NCBI GenBank assembly: GCA_016206385.1
Contig: JACQRS010000268.1
Coordinates: 1-13,797, forward strand
Origin: Candidatus Rokuibacteriota bacterium
GTDB taxonomy: Bacteria; Methylomirabilota; Methylomirabilia; Rokubacteriales; CSP1-6
Direction: 5' to 3'
Length of the DNA stretch: 13,797 nt
In this document: piece by piece, positions 5,226 to 13,303 of the stretch
How the letters are laid out: each line of letters begins with the position of its first letter
Numbering within the stretch: the stretch's first letter is position 1
The notes under the pieces: model-generated
Told to the model about the DNA's origin: nothing
What the model saw: the letters and a program-made list of their open reading frames with translations, nothing else
Database searches by the model: none
Position numbers and translations under genes: made by a program

Positions 5226-6370
5226 CCGAGGCTCGCCAGCTCGCGCCGTCGCCCAGGCGGCTGCCGACGAAGGTCCGGCGGCTCGTCGTCAAGGTCGGGA
5301 GCGGCTTGATCGCCTCTCCCGGCGCCGGCCTCGATGCCGGACGGGTCAGGCAGGTGGCCGACGATCTGGCGCGCGTCGTCGCCGCGGGCAAGGAAGTCGT
5401 GCTGGTCTCCTCGGGAGCCATCGCCGCGGGGATGGCGCGCCTGGGCCTGAGCGCGCGTCCCCGCTCGATCCCCGAGAAGCAGGCAGCCGCGGCCGTGGGC
5501 CAGTCGGCCCTCATGTGGCACTACGAGCAGGCCTTTGCCCGCCACGGCCTCAAGGTGGCTCAGGTGCTCGTGACGCAGGAGGACATCAGCCACCGGGCGC
5601 GCTACCTCAACGCGCGCAACACGCTCGTGACCCTTCTCCGATTCGGCGTCCTCCCCATCGTCAACGAGAACGACACCGTGGCGGTGGAGGAGATCAAGGT
5701 CGGCGACAACGACAACCTCAGCGCCCTGGTCGCCCATCTCATCGACGCCGACCTCCTGGTGCTCCTCACCGACGTGGACGGTCTCTACACCGGGGACCCC
5801 AGGCGGGACCGTGCGGCCCGGAGGATCGACGTGGTGGAGGCGCTGACAGAGGAGATCCAGCGGCTGGCCCAGGACGAGGCAGACGCGGTCTCGGTGGGAG
5901 GGATGAGCACCAAGCTCCAGGCCGCCCAGAAGGCGATGGCGTCGGGGATTCCCATGGTGATCGCCAGCGGCCGCGAGGCTCACACGCTCTTCCGTCTCCT
6001 CAAGGGTGAGCCGGTGGGCACCGTCTTCCTTCCCAAGGCTGACCGGCTCGGCGCGCGCAAGCGCTGGCTTGCCTTCGCGGTGCCGCCTCAGGGGCGGGTG
6101 ACCGTGGATGCCGGGGCGAAGAAGGCGTTGACGGAGCGCGGCAAGAGCCTGCTTCCGTCGGGCGTGCTGGAGGTGGAAGGGGAGTTTCAGGCTGGAGAGC
6201 TGGTGGCCCTGGCCTTGACGGATGGCAAGGAGTTTGCCCGCGGGCTCACCAACTACGACGCGGACGAGCTCAGGCGCATCCGGGGGGTCAAGACCTCCGC
6301 CATCGAGGGGATCCTCGGGTACAAGCGCCTGGACGAGGTGATCCACCGGGACGACCTCGCCGTGCTCTGA
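5222..6370 (+). CDS. proB: Glutamate 5-kinase
   Basis: Phosphorylates L-glutamate with ATP to glutamate 5-phosphate, the first and normally proline-inhibited step of proline synthesis. The 382 residues cover an amino-acid kinase domain (about 15-270) with KVGSGLI, VSSGAIAAGMARLGL, VTQEDISHRARYLNARNTL, PIVNENDTVAVEEI, GDNDNLSALVA, LLTDVDGLYTGDPR and GGMSTKLQAAQKA. A C-terminal PUA domain (about 285-370) includes RVTVDAGAKKAL and FARGLTNYDADELRRI. The full-length PUA-containing form is usual in bacteria. The ATG overlaps the obgE stop by 4 nt. The partner enzyme ProA is encoded 57 nt downstream, so both halves of the labile intermediate's channel are together. Confidence 0.97.
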   Translation: MTEARQLAPSPRRLPTKVRRLVVKVGSGLIASPGAGLDAGRVRQVADDLARVVAAGKEVVLVSSGAIAAGMARLGLSARPRSIPEKQAAAAVGQSALMWHYEQAFARHGLKVAQVLVTQEDISHRARYLNARNTLVTLLRFGVLPIVNENDTVAVEEIKVGDNDNLSALVAHLIDADLLVLLTDVDGLYTGDPRRDRAARRIDVVEALTEEIQRLAQDEADAVSVGGMSTKLQAAQKAMASGIPMVIASGREAHTLFRLLKGEPVGTVFLPKADRLGARKRWLAFAVPPQGRVTVDAGAKKALTERGKSLLPSGVLEVEGEFQAGELVALALTDGKEFARGLTNYDADELRRIRGVKTSAIEGILGYKRLDEVIHRDDLAVL

Positions 6371-6427
6371 GGCGGGCCGGCCTCAGGGGCGACGCGGGCG
6401 GTGGCGGTCGGATACCATGGAGGCGAT

Positions 6428-7684
6428 ATGAAGATTCGGGAGCTGGTCGAGGCCAAGGCACGGACGGCCAAAGAGGTGGCGCAGGCGCTGGCGCTCTGCT
6501 CGACCAGGGTGAAGGATGACGCGCTGAACCAGATGGCGCGCGGCCTGGAGGAGAAGGCAGCCACCCTCCTGGAGGCGAATCGGGCAGATCTCGAGCGCGC
6601 CCGCGCCGGAGGCCATGCCCGCGCGTTCCTCGACCGCCTCATGCTGACGGAGAGCCGGATCGAGGAGATGGCTCACGGGCTCAGGCAGATTGCCCAGCTA
6701 CCCGACCCGGTGGGAAAGGTAGTGGAGGCGTGGCGCCGCCCCAACGGGCTCGAGATCAGCCGGGTGCGGGTTCCCCTCGGGGTGATCGGCTTCATCTACG
6801 AGTCGCGCCCCAACGTCACTGCCGATGCGGCTGGGCTTTCGATCAAATCGGGGAACGCGGTGATCCTCAGGGGCGGAAGCGAAGCGCTCGAATCCAACTC
6901 GGTGATCGTCACGGTGCTCGCCAAGGCCCTGGAGAAGACAGGCATCCCTCCCGAGGCGCTTCAGTTCATCGACACCCCCGACCGCGAGGCCGTCATGGCG
7001 CTCCTGACCCTGGACCGCTACGTGGATCTGATCATCGCGCGCGGGGGCGAGGAGTTTGTCCGCCTGGTGGCGAAAGAGGCCACCGTGCCGGTCCTCAAGC
7101 ACGACAAGGGGCTCTGCCATGTCTTCGTGGACGAGGACGCGGACCCGGCCGTGGCGGTGGAGATCGCGGTGAACGCCAAGGTCCAGCGGCCCAGTGTCTG
7201 CAACGCGATGGAGAGCCTCCTGGTCCACCAGGCCATCGCGCCTCGCTTTCTCCCCGAGGTGGCGAAGCGCTTCGAGGCGGCGGGGGTCGAACTCCGCGGC
7301 TGTCCCCGCACCTGCGCGCTGGTTCCGGGCACCCGGCCCGCGCTGCCGGCGGACTGGGACACGGAATACCTGGACCTCGTCCTCTCGGTGCGGGTGGTGG
7401 ACAGCTTCGACGAAGCCGTCGCCCATATCCGCGCCCACGGCACCGGTGTGGCCGAAGCGATCGTGACCTCCCACTACGGTCGGGCCCGGCGGTTTGCCCA
7501 CGAAGTGGACGCGGCCGCCGTGCTCGTCAACGCGTCCACCCGCCTCGTGGACGGCGGCCAGTTCGGGATGGGCGCTGAGATGGGGGTCTCCACCTCCAAG
7601 CTCCACGCGCGCGGACCGGTGGGCGTGGAGGAGCTGACCACGACCAAGTTCGTGGTGCTCGGCGCCGGCCACATCCGGGAGTAG
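6428..7684 (+). CDS. proA: Glutamate-5-semialdehyde dehydrogenase (gamma-glutamyl phosphate reductase)
   Basis: Reduces glutamate 5-phosphate with NADPH to glutamate semialdehyde, the second proline step. The 418-residue protein is family length. Visible motifs are VPLGVIGFIYESRPNVTADAAGL, KSGNAVILRGGSEALESN, VDLIIARGGEEFVRLV, KHDKGLCHVFVDEDAD and the catalytic-cysteine segment QRPSVCNAMESLL, with Cys258. The end has VLVNASTRLVDGGQFGMGAEMGVST. The start is set at the ATG at 6428, preceded by GGAGG (6419-6423); an in-frame GTG at 6401 would add nine non-conserved residues and has no such site. It follows proB by 57 nt, within one operon. Confidence 0.97.
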   Translation: MKIRELVEAKARTAKEVAQALALCSTRVKDDALNQMARGLEEKAATLLEANRADLERARAGGHARAFLDRLMLTESRIEEMAHGLRQIAQLPDPVGKVVEAWRRPNGLEISRVRVPLGVIGFIYESRPNVTADAAGLSIKSGNAVILRGGSEALESNSVIVTVLAKALEKTGIPPEALQFIDTPDREAVMALLTLDRYVDLIIARGGEEFVRLVAKEATVPVLKHDKGLCHVFVDEDADPAVAVEIAVNAKVQRPSVCNAMESLLVHQAIAPRFLPEVAKRFEAAGVELRGCPRTCALVPGTRPALPADWDTEYLDLVLSVRVVDSFDEAVAHIRAHGTGVAEAIVTSHYGRARRFAHEVDAAAVLVNASTRLVDGGQFGMGAEMGVSTSKLHARGPVGVEELTTTKFVVLGAGHIRE

Positions 7685-7691
7685 CTCCCCG

Positions 7692-8357
7692 GTGCGGCGC
7701 ATCGGGATCCTTGGCGGCTCGTTTAATCCGATCCACCTCGGCCATCTGCTCGTGGCCGACGACCTGCGGGAAGCGCTGGCGCTCGACGAGGTCCGCTTCG
7801 TCCCCGCCCGTCACCCTCCCCACAAGCCCGGGCGCGATCTGGCCCCGGCAGAGCATCGCTACGCCATGACCCGGCTGGCCGTCCAGAAGCGCGCGTATTT
7901 TTCCGTCTCCGACGTCGAGCTCAACCGCCAGGGCCCCTCCTACACCGTGGACACCCTCGAGGCGTTCAGGCGCGAGGCGGGGCCGGAGGCCACGTTTTTC
8001 CTCCTCCTCGGATCCGAACTCTTCCTAGATCTCCTCGCCTGGAAGGATCCCCAGCGGCTGGCCACGCTGGCGCGGCTCGTGGTGATGCCGCGGACCGGGT
8101 CGGGCTTCGACCCGGATGCGGCGCAGGCCCAGAAAGTCCTCCAGGAGCTCGGTCAGGAGCGCTGGATCCGCGTCCCGCCGCCCCCTGCGCCCTCCGTGCC
8201 TCCCCGCGGGGTGTTTCTGGTCTCGGCGACCTCGCTCCCCATCGCGGCCTCCGACCTGCGCCGGCGCGCGCGCGAGCAGCGCTCCCTTCGCTACCGGGTC
8301 CCCGACGCAGTGGCCGAGTACATCGCGGCCCACAAGCTCTACCAGGGGGAGGGGTGA
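7692..8357 (+). CDS. nadD: Nicotinate-nucleotide adenylyltransferase
   Basis: Transfers AMP from ATP to nicotinate mononucleotide, giving deamido-NAD in NAD biosynthesis. The 221-residue protein opens with RRIGILGGSFNPIHLGHLL, containing the nucleotidyltransferase GGSFNP and HxGH (15-18) motifs. It has RFVPARHPPHKPG, LLGSELFLDLLAWKDPQRL and the C-terminal VSATSLPIAASDLRRR block (from 177), the family's ISSTxIR equivalent. It uses a GTG start 7 nt after proA, with a GGGAG site inside the proA end. Its stop TGA overlaps the rsfS start as TGATG. nadD-rsfS is a widely conserved pair. Confidence 0.95.
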   Translation: MRRIGILGGSFNPIHLGHLLVADDLREALALDEVRFVPARHPPHKPGRDLAPAEHRYAMTRLAVQKRAYFSVSDVELNRQGPSYTVDTLEAFRREAGPEATFFLLLGSELFLDLLAWKDPQRLATLARLVVMPRTGSGFDPDAAQAQKVLQELGQERWIRVPPPPAPSVPPRGVFLVSATSLPIAASDLRRRAREQRSLRYRVPDAVAEYIAAHKLYQGEG

Positions 8358-8710
8358 TGGCCCCGCTGTCGGCTGAGGACAAGGTTCGGCTGGGCGCGCG
8401 GGCGGCCCTGGAGAAGAAGGCGGAAGGCGTGGTCGCCCTGGACCTGCAGGGAATCTCGGCGATCGCCGATTTCTTCCTCCTCGCCAGCGCCCAGTCCACC
8501 ACCCACCTCCAGACCATCGTGGAGGCCATCGAGGAGACGCTCGAGACCCGGGGAGTGCGCTACCACCACAGCGAGGGAGTGCCGGAGAGCGGCTGGCTGC
8601 TCCTGGATTACGGCGATGTGGTCATGCACGTCTTTCTGGAGGAGACGCGGAGCTTCTACGCCCTGGAGCGCCTCTGGGGGGACGCGCCGCTCCTGTCCGT
8701 GCGGGGATGA
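8357..8710 (+). CDS. rsfS: Ribosomal silencing factor RsfS (Iojap family)
   Basis: A 117-residue protein that binds L14 on the 50S subunit and prevents subunit joining under poor nutrition. Conserved features are KKAEGVVALDLQGISAIADFFLLASAQSTTHLQ, then the diagnostic DYGDVVMHVFLEETRSFYALERLW (from Asp84). The start chosen is the ATG at 8357, sharing its A with the nadD TGA stop and preceded by a strong GGGGGAGGGG site. A GTG just before it (8354) is possible and would add one residue. It is probably the last gene of the rplU-to-rsfS run, since the next gene is 72 nt away behind its own candidate promoter. Confidence 0.95.
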   Translation: MAPLSAEDKVRLGARAALEKKAEGVVALDLQGISAIADFFLLASAQSTTHLQTIVEAIEETLETRGVRYHHSEGVPESGWLLLDYGDVVMHVFLEETRSFYALERLWGDAPLLSVRG

Positions 8711-8715
8711 GGCGG

Positions 8716-8744
8716 TTGAATTCCTTGACAGGCCGTGATAGCGT
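8716..8744 (+). promoter_or_regulatory. Weak candidate promoter upstream of the DksA/TraR-family gene
   Basis: In the 72-nt gap, TTGAAT (8716-8721) and TAGCGT (8739-8744) are 17 nt apart but match the consensus at only 4/6 and 3/6 positions. A perfect TTGACA lies at 8725-8730 but has no acceptable -10 box at 16-18 nt. A promoter probably lies here; its exact boxes are uncertain. Confidence 0.3.
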
Positions 8745-8782
8745 AAGCCCCTCTGGGACAGTCGCCGGGTGAGGAGGCCGGA

Positions 8783-9148
8783 ATGAAGAAAGACCGTCTC
8801 GCGCATTTCAAAAAGCACTTGCTCGAGAAGCAGCGCCAGTTGCTGGAGGAGGTCGGCAAGAGCGCCCTCTACGGCAAGGGCCACGAGGACGACTCCATCA
8901 AGGACCTGGGTGACCAGGCGTCGACGTCCTACACGCGGGAGTTCCTCTTCGAGCTCGGAAACGGGGATCGGCGTCTCCTCAAAGAGGTGACCACCGCGCT
9001 CCAAAAGATTGAGGAGGGCTCCTTCGGCACCTGCGAGCGCTGCGGTGAGCCGATCGCGGAGAAGCGGCTCGAGGCCCTGCCCTTCGCCCGCTACTGCATC
9101 GGCTGCCAGCGGGCCGTCGAGGAAGAGGAGCGGATGGCCACCGGGTAG
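8783..9148 (+). CDS. DksA/TraR-family zinc-finger transcription regulator
   Basis: A 121-residue protein of the family that enters the RNA polymerase secondary channel (DksA acts with ppGpp). An N-terminal helix pair (about 5-80) would form the coiled coil. Its tip has DLGDQAS, with Asp41 and Asp44 matching the DxxDxA pattern needed for DksA activity. The C-terminal four-cysteine zinc finger is CX2C-X17-CX2C (Cys84, 87, 105, 108: CERCGEPIAEKRL to YCIGC). It is shorter than E. coli DksA (151 residues), so it may be DksA proper or one of the shorter TraR/YocK-like relatives. The ATG has a very good GAGGAGG site (8771-8777). The downstream membrane protein gene begins 10 nt after its stop. Confidence 0.9.
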   Translation: MKKDRLAHFKKHLLEKQRQLLEEVGKSALYGKGHEDDSIKDLGDQASTSYTREFLFELGNGDRRLLKEVTTALQKIEEGSFGTCERCGEPIAEKRLEALPFARYCIGCQRAVEEEERMATG

Positions 9149-9158
9149 ACCTCCGCCG

Positions 9159-10181
9159 ATGCCGATCCGCCTGGGCCTGCTCCTCGCACTCGCCTTCGGA
9201 GCCTTCGTCGCCTACCTCGCCGCCGTCAACCCTGGCCACATCCGCGTCGCTGTCGGGCCGAACCTCGCCTACGATCTTCCCCTGATGGTGCTGGTGGTCG
9301 GCGCGTTTTTCGCCGGCGCCTCCCTCTCGCTTCTCGTGATGCTGCTCCGGGACGTGCGCCGCTCCGTTCGCGAGTACCGGCCGGCCCGAGCGGTCCGCCG
9401 AGCCGAGGGCACGGGGGAGCTCTTCCAGCGGGAGCCGGAGCCACGGCTCGCCAGCCTGCGCGCGACTCGTGATCTCACGGCCTCAACGGGGAGCTGGGCC
9501 GACGCCCTGGAGGTCCAGGAGCGCCTGGTCTCACTGGCGGGGGAAGGGGAGCGGTCAGCGGAGCTCGGCTGGCTTGCCGGGATCCACTATGAGCTCGGGA
9601 AGGCCGCCCTGGCCGGAGCCAGATTCGCCGAGGCCCGCCGTCATTTCACAGAGGCGCTGAAAGCCGACCGGGCCTTCCTCCCCGCCTACGTCGCGCTGGG
9701 TGACGCCTGGGAGCAATCCGGCGACCAGCGGGAGGCGTTCCGGACGTGGAAGCGCGCGGCCGAGGAGGTCGCGCCCGCGCCGGTGCTCTTGCGGCGGATT
9801 GAGCAGGTGTACCGGGCGGAGGGGCGGCCCACCCAGATGATCGCCCTCTACCGGGACGCGTTGGCCCGGGCCCCGCACGAACTGGCCCTGGCCTTCTCAC
9901 TCGGGCGCGTGTACTTCGAGCTGGAGATGCTGGACGAAGCTGCGGATCAATTCCAGAAAGTGGAGGTGCAGGCTCCGGACCTGGCCCCGCTCCATGCCTT
10001 CCTCGGTGCCATCTACGAGCGGCGCGGTCAGCCGGCCGACGCATTCGAGGAGTACCGCCGAGCCCTCCGGCTCGCCCGGGGCTTCGATTGGCCTCACCGC
10101 TGCTCCGCGTGCGGTGCCGAGCACACGGGCTGGCAGGACCGGTGTCCAAGGTGCGGCCGCTGGAACACGTCGAAAGGCTAG
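9159..10181 (+). CDS. LapA-LapB-type envelope protein: two membrane helices, TPRs and rubredoxin-like zinc ribbon
   Basis: A 340-residue protein that looks like LapA joined to LapB. Residues 5-23 and 41-63 are hydrophobic helices separated by an NPG turn and short strand, the DUF1049/LapA layout. A basic stretch follows, then TPR-like helical repeats from about 130 to 310 (for example ALAGARFAEARRHFTEALKA and GQPADAFEEYRRALRLA). The C-terminus is a CX2C-X10-CX2C zinc ribbon (Cys315, 318, 329, 332), as in the rubredoxin-like domain of LapB/YciM. E. coli LapA and LapB are separate proteins that help FtsH degrade LpxC and so tune lipopolysaccharide synthesis. A similar role here is inference, but it implies an outer membrane. 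The start is the ATG at 9159, just after the preceding stop and directly before the first helix; the in-frame upstream extension lies wholly inside the DksA-like gene. Confidence 0.82.
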   Translation: MPIRLGLLLALAFGAFVAYLAAVNPGHIRVAVGPNLAYDLPLMVLVVGAFFAGASLSLLVMLLRDVRRSVREYRPARAVRRAEGTGELFQREPEPRLASLRATRDLTASTGSWADALEVQERLVSLAGEGERSAELGWLAGIHYELGKAALAGARFAEARRHFTEALKADRAFLPAYVALGDAWEQSGDQREAFRTWKRAAEEVAPAPVLLRRIEQVYRAEGRPTQMIALYRDALARAPHELALAFSLGRVYFELEMLDEAADQFQKVEVQAPDLAPLHAFLGAIYERRGQPADAFEEYRRALRLARGFDWPHRCSACGAEHTGWQDRCPRCGRWNTSKG

Positions 10182-10192
10182 CCCTCGCTCGG

Positions 10193-11005
10193 ATGCGGGA
10201 GCCGGGGCCTTCGCCGTCCGCCTTCCCGGATGTTGCGGCCGGTTGGCGGCGGTGGCTCGCCGCCGGCCTTGACCTCCTGTTTCCGCCGCTCTGTCCGCTG
10301 TGCCGGGCTCGCCTCGGCGAGGGCCGGCGTGACCCCCTCTGCGGCCCGTGCTGGGTACGCCTGCCCCGCCTCGGCCCACCCTACTGCGCGCGCTGCGGGA
10401 AGCCCTTCTACACCTTTGACCCGGACGGGCGGGGCGACACTGGCCAGCCTGCTCCGCTGAGCGTCGGCCTCTGCGAGCCCTGCCAGCGCCAGCCACCCCC
10501 CTTCACGTATGCGCGCGCGGCGACCCTCTACCACGGCACGGTCCGGGAGGCGCTCCACGCGTTCAAGTTCGGCAGGAAGCCCGGCCTCGCCCGCCCTCTC
10601 GGTGACCTCCTGGCCGAGGCCGGACACGCCATGCTCTCCCGAGACGGCGTGGACTGCCTGGTGCCGGTCCCCCTTCACGCCGCGCGCGAGGCCGAGCGCG
10701 GCTTCAACCAGTCGCTCCTGCTGGCCCGCCGGTTGTCGTGGCGATGGGGGGTTCCGGTGGCCGACCGAGCGCTCAAGCGAGCCCGGGTTACCCGGCCGCA
10801 ATCCGAGCTGTCGGCCCAGGAGCGGCGGTCGAACGTGCGTGGGGCTTTTGTCCTCCGCCGCCCCCATGCGGTGGCGCGCGCCCATGTGCTCCTCATCGAC
10901 GACATCTTCACCACAGGCGCCACGGTGTCCGAATGCTGCCGCGCGCTCCTGTCAGCGGGCGGGGCCCGCACCGTCGGCGTGCTCACCGTTGCGCGGGTGC
11001 CGTAA
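10193..11005 (+). CDS. comF: ComF-family phosphoribosyltransferase-like protein
   Basis: A 270-residue ComF/ComFC-type protein, associated in competent bacteria with DNA uptake and recombination of incoming single strands. In most lineages its role is not defined. The N-terminal third has four CxxC pairs (Cys34/37, 50/53, 65/68, 94/97) forming a double zinc finger. The rest is a type I phosphoribosyltransferase fold: VDCLVPVPLHAAREAERGFNQS, SELSAQERRSNVRGAF and the PRPP-binding loop VLLIDDIFTTGAT (Asp236, Asp237). The start is placed at the ATG at 10193, 11 nt after the previous stop; an AAAGG is present but 14 nt away, and upstream in-frame GTGs (10142, 10151) are possible. Confidence 0.92.
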   Translation: MREPGPSPSAFPDVAAGWRRWLAAGLDLLFPPLCPLCRARLGEGRRDPLCGPCWVRLPRLGPPYCARCGKPFYTFDPDGRGDTGQPAPLSVGLCEPCQRQPPPFTYARAATLYHGTVREALHAFKFGRKPGLARPLGDLLAEAGHAMLSRDGVDCLVPVPLHAAREAERGFNQSLLLARRLSWRWGVPVADRALKRARVTRPQSELSAQERRSNVRGAFVLRRPHAVARAHVLLIDDIFTTGATVSECCRALLSAGGARTVGVLTVARVP

Positions 11006-11014
11006 CCCTCGGCC

Positions 11015-11043
11015 TTGCGCCGGCGGACCAGGCCCCCTATAAT
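11015..11043 (+). promoter_or_regulatory. Promoter of the gap-pgk-tpiA operon
   Basis: A perfect TATAAT (11038-11043) stands out in a GC-rich gap, 17 nt after TTGCGC (11015-11020; 3/6 match). Transcription would start near 11050 and give a leader of roughly 45 nt that ends in the AAGGAG ribosome-binding site at 11083-11088. Confidence 0.65.
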
Positions 11044-11094
11044 CGGCGGTGGCGCTGATACCCCTCACACCCTCACCGGACTAAGGAGCGAGCC

Positions 11095-12096
11095 ATGGCG
11101 GTGCGTGTAGGTGTGAATGGCTTCGGGCGGATCGGCCGCGTCTTCTTCAGGGCGGCGCTGGGCACCAGGGAGCTGGAGGTCGTGGCGGTCAACGATCTGG
11201 CGGACGCCAAGATCCTGGCGCACCTGCTCAAACACGACTCGGTGCACGGCGCGCTGTCCGCGGAAGTCATCGCGAAGGGCGAGGCTATCTTCGTGGATGG
11301 CAAGCAGGTGCGGGTCTTATCGGTCAAGGACCCGAGCCAGCTGCCTTGGAAGGAGCTGGGGGTGGACGTCGTCGTCGAGTCCACCGGTCTCTTTCGCGAC
11401 CGGGCCACCTCGGCCAAGCACCTGGCGGCGGGAGCGAAGAAGGTCGTCGTCACCGCTCCCGCCAAGGATCCCGACGTCACCGTCGTCCTGGGCATCAACG
11501 AGCGCCAGTACGACCCCAAAACCCACCATCTCATCTCCAACGCCTCCTGCACCACCAACTGCTTGGCCACCGTGGCCAAGGTGCTCCTGGATCGCTTCGG
11601 AATCAAGCGGGGCTTCGCCTCGACGGTGCACGCCTACACCAACGACCAGCCGGTCCACGACTTTCCCCACAAGGATCCCCGCCGCGCCCGGGCGGCGGCG
11701 CTCAGCATGATCCCGACCACGACGGGCGCTGCCACCGCGGTCGGATTGGTGCTCCCTCAGCTCAAGGGGAAGCTTGACGGCATCGCCATCCGGGTCCCCA
11801 CCGCCAACGTGTCCGTGGTGGACTTCGTAGCGGAGCTGGAGCGGCCCGCCAACGTGGAGGCGGTCAACGAGGCCTTTCGCGCGGCGGCGGCGGGCCCGCT
11901 CAAGGGCATCCTGGACGCGACCGACGAGGAGCTCGTCTCGTGCGACTTCAACGGGAACCCCCACTCCTCGATCGTCGACCTGCCGTCGACCGCGGTGATC
12001 GACGGCCTGGTCAAGGTGCTGGCGTGGTACGACAACGAGTGGGGCTATTCCTGCCGGGTGCGGGACCTCATCCGGTTCATCGGACAGACGCTCTGA
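11095..12096 (+). CDS. gap: Glyceraldehyde-3-phosphate dehydrogenase, type I
   Basis: Oxidises glyceraldehyde 3-phosphate to 1,3-bisphosphoglycerate with reduction of NAD(P). The 333-residue protein has the Rossmann motif VNGFGRIGR, VVAVNDL with Asp34 (an acidic residue here usually means NAD preference), catalytic Cys152 in SNASCTTNCLA and His179 in STVHAYTNDQ. It also has PHKDPRRARAAALSMIPTTTGAA and the C-terminal WYDNEWGYSCRVRDLI. The ATG is 6 nt after AAGGAG. It is first in a gap-pgk-tpiA run, behind a strong-looking promoter. Use in glycolysis, gluconeogenesis or a CO2-fixing cycle cannot be told apart from the sequence alone. Confidence 0.98.
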   Translation: MAVRVGVNGFGRIGRVFFRAALGTRELEVVAVNDLADAKILAHLLKHDSVHGALSAEVIAKGEAIFVDGKQVRVLSVKDPSQLPWKELGVDVVVESTGLFRDRATSAKHLAAGAKKVVVTAPAKDPDVTVVLGINERQYDPKTHHLISNASCTTNCLATVAKVLLDRFGIKRGFASTVHAYTNDQPVHDFPHKDPRRARAAALSMIPTTTGAATAVGLVLPQLKGKLDGIAIRVPTANVSVVDFVAELERPANVEAVNEAFRAAAAGPLKGILDATDEELVSCDFNGNPHSSIVDLPSTAVIDGLVKVLAWYDNEWGYSCRVRDLIRFIGQTL

Positions 12097-12118
12097 GGCG
12101 CGGGCGGGTCTCCGCGGA

Positions 12119-13303
12119 TTGCCCAAGCTCACCATCGTGCAGCTCGCGCTGGCCGGGAAGCGTGTCTTCGTCCGCGCGGACCTCAACGCGCCCCTCGCCG
12201 CGGGCGTGGTCTCGGATGACACGCGGCTCACGGCCGTGATCCCCACGCTCCGCCACGCGCTCTCGGCCGGGGCGTCGGTGGTCCTCGCCTCGCACCTCGG
12301 CCGCCCCGGGGGCAAGCCCACGCCGACGTACTCGCTCCGGCCCGTCGCCAAGCGGCTCGGGGCCCTCCTGGGCCAGCCGGTGCCGCTCGCCCCGGACTGC
12401 GTGGGCGCCGAGACAGCGGCCCGCGCGCGCGGGCTCCGGGCGGGCGAGGTGCTGCTCCTCGAGAATCTCAGGTTCCATCCCGAGGAGGAGGCGAACGACG
12501 ACGGCTTCGCGCGCGAGCTGGCGGGGCTCGCCGACTGCTACGTGAACGACGCCTTCGCCGCGGCGCACCGCGCCCACGCCTCCATCGCCGCGATCACGCG
12601 CCACCTGCAGCCGGCCGCGGCCGGGCTCCTCATGATGCGGGAGCTCGCGGCGCTCTCGCGGATCGTGGAATCGCCCGAGCGGCCGCGCGTCGCGATCCTC
12701 GGGGGGGCGAAAGTCTCGGGCAAGCTCGGCCTGGTCGAGCACCTGCTGTCGCGGGTCGACGCGCTCCTGATCGGCGGGGGCATGGCCTTCACGTTCTTCT
12801 CCGCGCTCGGCGAGCCGGTCGGCCGGTCGCTCGTGGAGCCCGACCGGCTCGACGACGCGCGGCGCGCGCTCGAGGCGGCGCGCGCCCGCGGCGTCGCCCT
12901 CCTCCTGCCCGTCGACGTCGTCGTCGCCGACGGGCCCGACAGCCCGGCCGGGCGCGTGGTCGGCGTACGGGAGATCCCGCCGGCGCAGATGGGACTGGAC
13001 ATCGGGCCGAAGACCGTGGACCGCTTCACGGACGCGCTCCGCACGGCGCGGAGCGTGGTCTGGAACGGCCCCATGGGCGTGTTCGAGCGGCCGCCGTTTG
13101 CCGCGGGGACCCTCGCCGTGGCGCGGGCGGTGGCGGCGTCGAGCGCGTTCACGGTCGTCGGCGGCGGGGATACGCTCGCCGCCGTCAACCAGGCCGGCGT
13201 CGCCGATCGCATCGGGTACATCTCGACGGCGGGCGGGGCGTTTCTCGAGTTCCTGGAGGGGCGCGCGCTGCCGGGCGTCGAGGCCCTCACCGAGGCGGCC
13301 TGA
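12119..13303 (+). CDS. pgk: Phosphoglycerate kinase
   Basis: Transfers phosphate from 1,3-bisphosphoglycerate to ADP, the step after gap. The 394-residue protein has the N-domain GKRVFVRADLNAPL, SHLGRPGG, LLENLRFHPEEEAND and YVNDAFAAAHRAHAS. The C-domain nucleotide-binding elements are ILGGAKVSGKLG, GGGMAFTF, VWNGPMGVFE and VGGGDTLAAVNQAG. It probably starts at a TTG (12119): the resulting MPKLTIVQLALAGKRV matches the usual N-terminus, whereas the next in-frame start, a GTG at 12137, would remove it. The ribosome-binding site is poor, so coupling to gap (22 nt upstream) is likely. G+C is higher than in upstream genes. The stop overlaps the tpiA start as TGATG. Confidence 0.97.
   Translation: MPKLTIVQLALAGKRVFVRADLNAPLAAGVVSDDTRLTAVIPTLRHALSAGASVVLASHLGRPGGKPTPTYSLRPVAKRLGALLGQPVPLAPDCVGAETAARARGLRAGEVLLLENLRFHPEEEANDDGFARELAGLADCYVNDAFAAAHRAHASIAAITRHLQPAAAGLLMMRELAALSRIVESPERPRVAILGGAKVSGKLGLVEHLLSRVDALLIGGGMAFTFFSALGEPVGRSLVEPDRLDDARRALEAARARGVALLLPVDVVVADGPDSPAGRVVGVREIPPAQMGLDIGPKTVDRFTDALRTARSVVWNGPMGVFERPPFAAGTLAVARAVAASSAFTVVGGGDTLAAVNQAGVADRIGYISTAGGAFLEFLEGRALPGVEALTEAA

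Noticed and set aside
4994..6346. A 450-codon minus-strand open frame opposite proB
   Set aside because: Its translation is rich in His, Arg, Gly and Leu without domain features, and it is fully antisense to an unmistakable glutamate 5-kinase.
8725..8730. Perfect TTGACA as the -35 box of the DksA-like gene
   Set aside because: No acceptable -10 hexamer lies 16-18 nt downstream (the sequence there is GC-rich), so it is mentioned only as part of a weak promoter region.
9009..9158. A 50-residue N-terminal extension of the LapA-LapB-type protein
   Set aside because: It lies wholly inside the DksA/TraR-family gene in another frame and reads as Arg/Ser/Pro-rich low-complexity sequence; the ATG at 9159 precedes the first membrane helix directly.
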